Source: Bordetella parapertussis (GTDB taxonomy: Bacteria > Pseudomonadota > Gammaproteobacteria > Burkholderiales > Burkholderiaceae_B). From it: 7,204 nt of DNA. A program made the translations under genes and the position numbers. Below are positions 5,717 to 7,204 of this stretch, piece by piece (within the stretch, counting starts at the first letter, position 1; every line of letters begins with the position of its first letter). The stretch covers positions 1-7,204 of the forward strand of contig CAMCWG010000157.1 of NCBI GenBank assembly GCA_945882005.1, in the 5' to 3' direction. The notes under the pieces were generated by a model, which saw only the letters and a program-made list of their open reading frames with translations, had not been told where the DNA came from and ran no database searches.

Positions 5717-7204
5717 GTGTCGATTGATCCAAAAGTAAGTAGTTCTGACTCGGGCGCCGTTGAGCCGTTGGCTTGGCAACCTCTAGGCGCAGCGGAGCTT
5801 ATCGACGGCGCGGATACGGTTGAACACACCCTTATAGACGTACGACAAAAAATCTATGCGCGATCTGTCATTGGTTTTTTTGCACGCTGGCGTATCGCAC
5901 TAGTTGTGCTAACACAGGCCCTGTTCTACGGTTTGCCTTGGGTCAATTGGAACGATCGACAAGCGGTTCTGTTTGATCTGGGTGCGCGTAAGTTTTATAT
6001 CTTCGGTATGGTGCTTTGGCCGCAAGATGTTATTTACTTGACCCTTTTGCTGATTATTTCCGCACTGGGTCTCTTCCTGTTCACGGCTGTCGCCGGTCGA
6101 CTCTTCTGTGGTTACGCCTGCCCGCAGACGGTGTATACCGAAATTTTCATGTGGATAGAGCGTCGCATTGAGGGGGATCGCATCAATCGTATTCGGCTTG
6201 ATGAGTCGCCGTTATCGCTACACAAGGTACGCATCAAAGCGACAAAGCATCTGCTGTGGGTGGCTGTGGCTGTATGGACGGGCTTCTCTTTTATTGGCTA
6301 CTTTGCGCCGATTCGCGGTCTGATGGCTGATTTGATGGCCCTTGCGCTTGGGCCTTGGCAATGGTTCTGGTTGTTGTTCTATAGCTTTGCCACCTGGGGT
6401 AATGCGGGTTTTCTGCGCGAACAAGTTTGCAAGTATATGTGTCCCTACGCACGTTTCCAGAGTGTGATGGTTGATCGAGACACGTTAGTTGTCACCTACG
6501 ACAAAGAGAGAGGCGACCCGCGCGGTTCGCGTTCCAAGAAAGTCGACTACAAGGCACAGGGCTTAGGTGATTGCGTTGACTGCAGCATTTGCGTGCAAGT
6601 TTGTCCGACTGGGATTGATATACGTGACGGTCTGCAATACATGTGTATCGGTTGCGGAGCGTGCGTCGATGCCTGCCATGAGGTGATGAATAAGCTGGAG
6701 TACCCAACTGGACTCATTCGATACACTTCTGAGCGCGCTTTGCAAGAAAAGCTCACGACCAAAGATGTTCGACGACATTTGTTGCGCCCTCGAGTATTGA
6801 TTTATTCAGTTTTAATGTTACTTCTCGTGTCGGTATTTATTGGTGCACTTGCAACGCGCACGACACTTAGAGTCGATGTCATTCGTGATCGAGGCATGCT
6901 TGGTCGAGAGGTTGCTGGTGGTTTGATTGAAAACGTATATCGTTTGCAAATGCTCAATGCCTCTGAGGATCCTTTGCATTTGGCGCTCAGTGTTGAAGGC
7001 GCCCCAGGCGTAACATTGAAAATTGTCGATGGGACTGTGTCGAGCACATCGCTTGAAATGGCGAGCGCCTCAAACCGTATTGTTGCAGTCGTAGTCAGGG
7101 CGCCTGTGGGAAATATGACGCCGGGTCCACATGCGATCACCTTTGTCACAAAATCTACAACCCCCGAGGGGAAACTCTTGACAGAAATTCGTGAAAAATC
7201 GAGT
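5717..7204 (+). CDS. ccoG: Cytochrome c oxidase accessory protein CcoG (FixG), 3' end outside window
   Basis: CcoG is a membrane-bound iron-sulfur protein linked to cbb3 oxidase biogenesis; in Rhodobacter capsulatus it has been described as a copper reductase or chelator working with the copper chaperones of the assembly pathway. The 496 codons in the window have no stop, and the last residues (EIREKSS) resemble the usual C terminus, so only a few codons are probably missing. Features in order: membrane helices near 58-76, 100-128, 178-198 and 212-228; the cysteine pairs FCGYACP (131, 135) and VCKYMCP (238, 242); a ferredoxin domain with CVDCSICVQVCP (286, 289, 292, 296) and CIGCGACVDAC (310, 313, 316, 320), enough for two [4Fe-4S] clusters; a further helix at 359-379; and a periplasmic immunoglobulin-like C-terminal domain. 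The start is GTG at 5717: an in-frame TGA precedes it at 5711, GAGG (5706-5709) lies seven bases upstream, and the nearby ATG at 5713 is in another frame that stops at once. It is the last gene of the operon seen here; ccoH would be expected next. Confidence 0.97.
   Translation, partial: MSIDPKVSSSDSGAVEPLAWQPLGAAELIDGADTVEHTLIDVRQKIYARSVIGFFARWRIALVVLTQALFYGLPWVNWNDRQAVLFDLGARKFYIFGMVLWPQDVIYLTLLLIISALGLFLFTAVAGRLFCGYACPQTVYTEIFMWIERRIEGDRINRIRLDESPLSLHKVRIKATKHLLWVAVAVWTGFSFIGYFAPIRGLMADLMALALGPWQWFWLLFYSFATWGNAGFLREQVCKYMCPYARFQSVMVDRDTLVVTYDKERGDPRGSRSKKVDYKAQGLGDCVDCSICVQVCPTGIDIRDGLQYMCIGCGACVDACHEVMNKLEYPTGLIRYTSERALQEKLTTKDVRRHLLRPRVLIYSVLMLLLVSVFIGALATRTTLRVDVIRDRGMLGREVAGGLIENVYRLQMLNASEDPLHLALSVEGAPGVTLKIVDGTVSSTSLEMASASNRIVAVVVRAPVGNMTPGPHAITFVTKSTTPEGKLLTEIREKSS

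Noticed and set aside
6638..6685. Missing proline after the last cysteine of the second CcoG ferredoxin motif (Cys320 followed by His)
   Set aside because: All four cluster cysteines are present, and as I recall other CcoG proteins also lack the proline at this position, so it is not unusual.

Overview
The window looks like the chromosome of a betaproteobacterium, probably of the order Burkholderiales. This rests on the gene order (ccoI-like, ccoS, ccoN, ccoO, ccoQ, ccoP, ccoG), the proteobacterial long form of QueF, the protein sequences and a moderate GC content. The genus cannot be named from this window. There are no RNA genes, insertion sequences, CRISPR arrays or other mobile-element signs, and no gene-free stretch longer than about 90 bases.

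Layout: bases 1-229 hold the 3' end of pgsA (phospholipid synthesis, + strand). It converges on queF (queuosine biosynthesis, - strand, 272-1099). A 90-bp divergent gap follows, with a perfect FNR/ANR box. The rest is a respiratory locus on the + strand: a strongly reduced CcoI-like copper ATPase relative (1190-2161), ccoS (2177-2350), a second perfect FNR box, then ccoN, ccoO, ccoQ, ccoP and ccoG (2433 to beyond the window end).

How the genes work together: CcoN, CcoO and CcoP are the three core subunits of cytochrome cbb3, a high-affinity terminal oxidase for growth at low oxygen. CcoQ is a small accessory subunit. CcoS, CcoG and CcoI-family proteins serve cofactor (heme and copper) assembly. 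Two FNR boxes with identical spacing to a -10 element (22 bp) predict that the assembly pair (ccoI-like plus ccoS) and the structural operon are both switched on when oxygen falls.

The most unusual item is the ccoI position. A full CcoI/FixI ATPase has roughly 700-800 residues. This one is an intact 323-residue reading frame that keeps all eight predicted membrane helices and the Cys-Pro-Cys copper motif. It has no N-terminal metal-binding domain, no actuator domain (TGES) and no phosphorylation or nucleotide-binding domain (DKTGT, TGDN, GDGxND). It therefore cannot be an ATP-driven pump by itself. It is either a membrane-only copper protein with a new mode of action, a scaffold, or a remnant still in frame.
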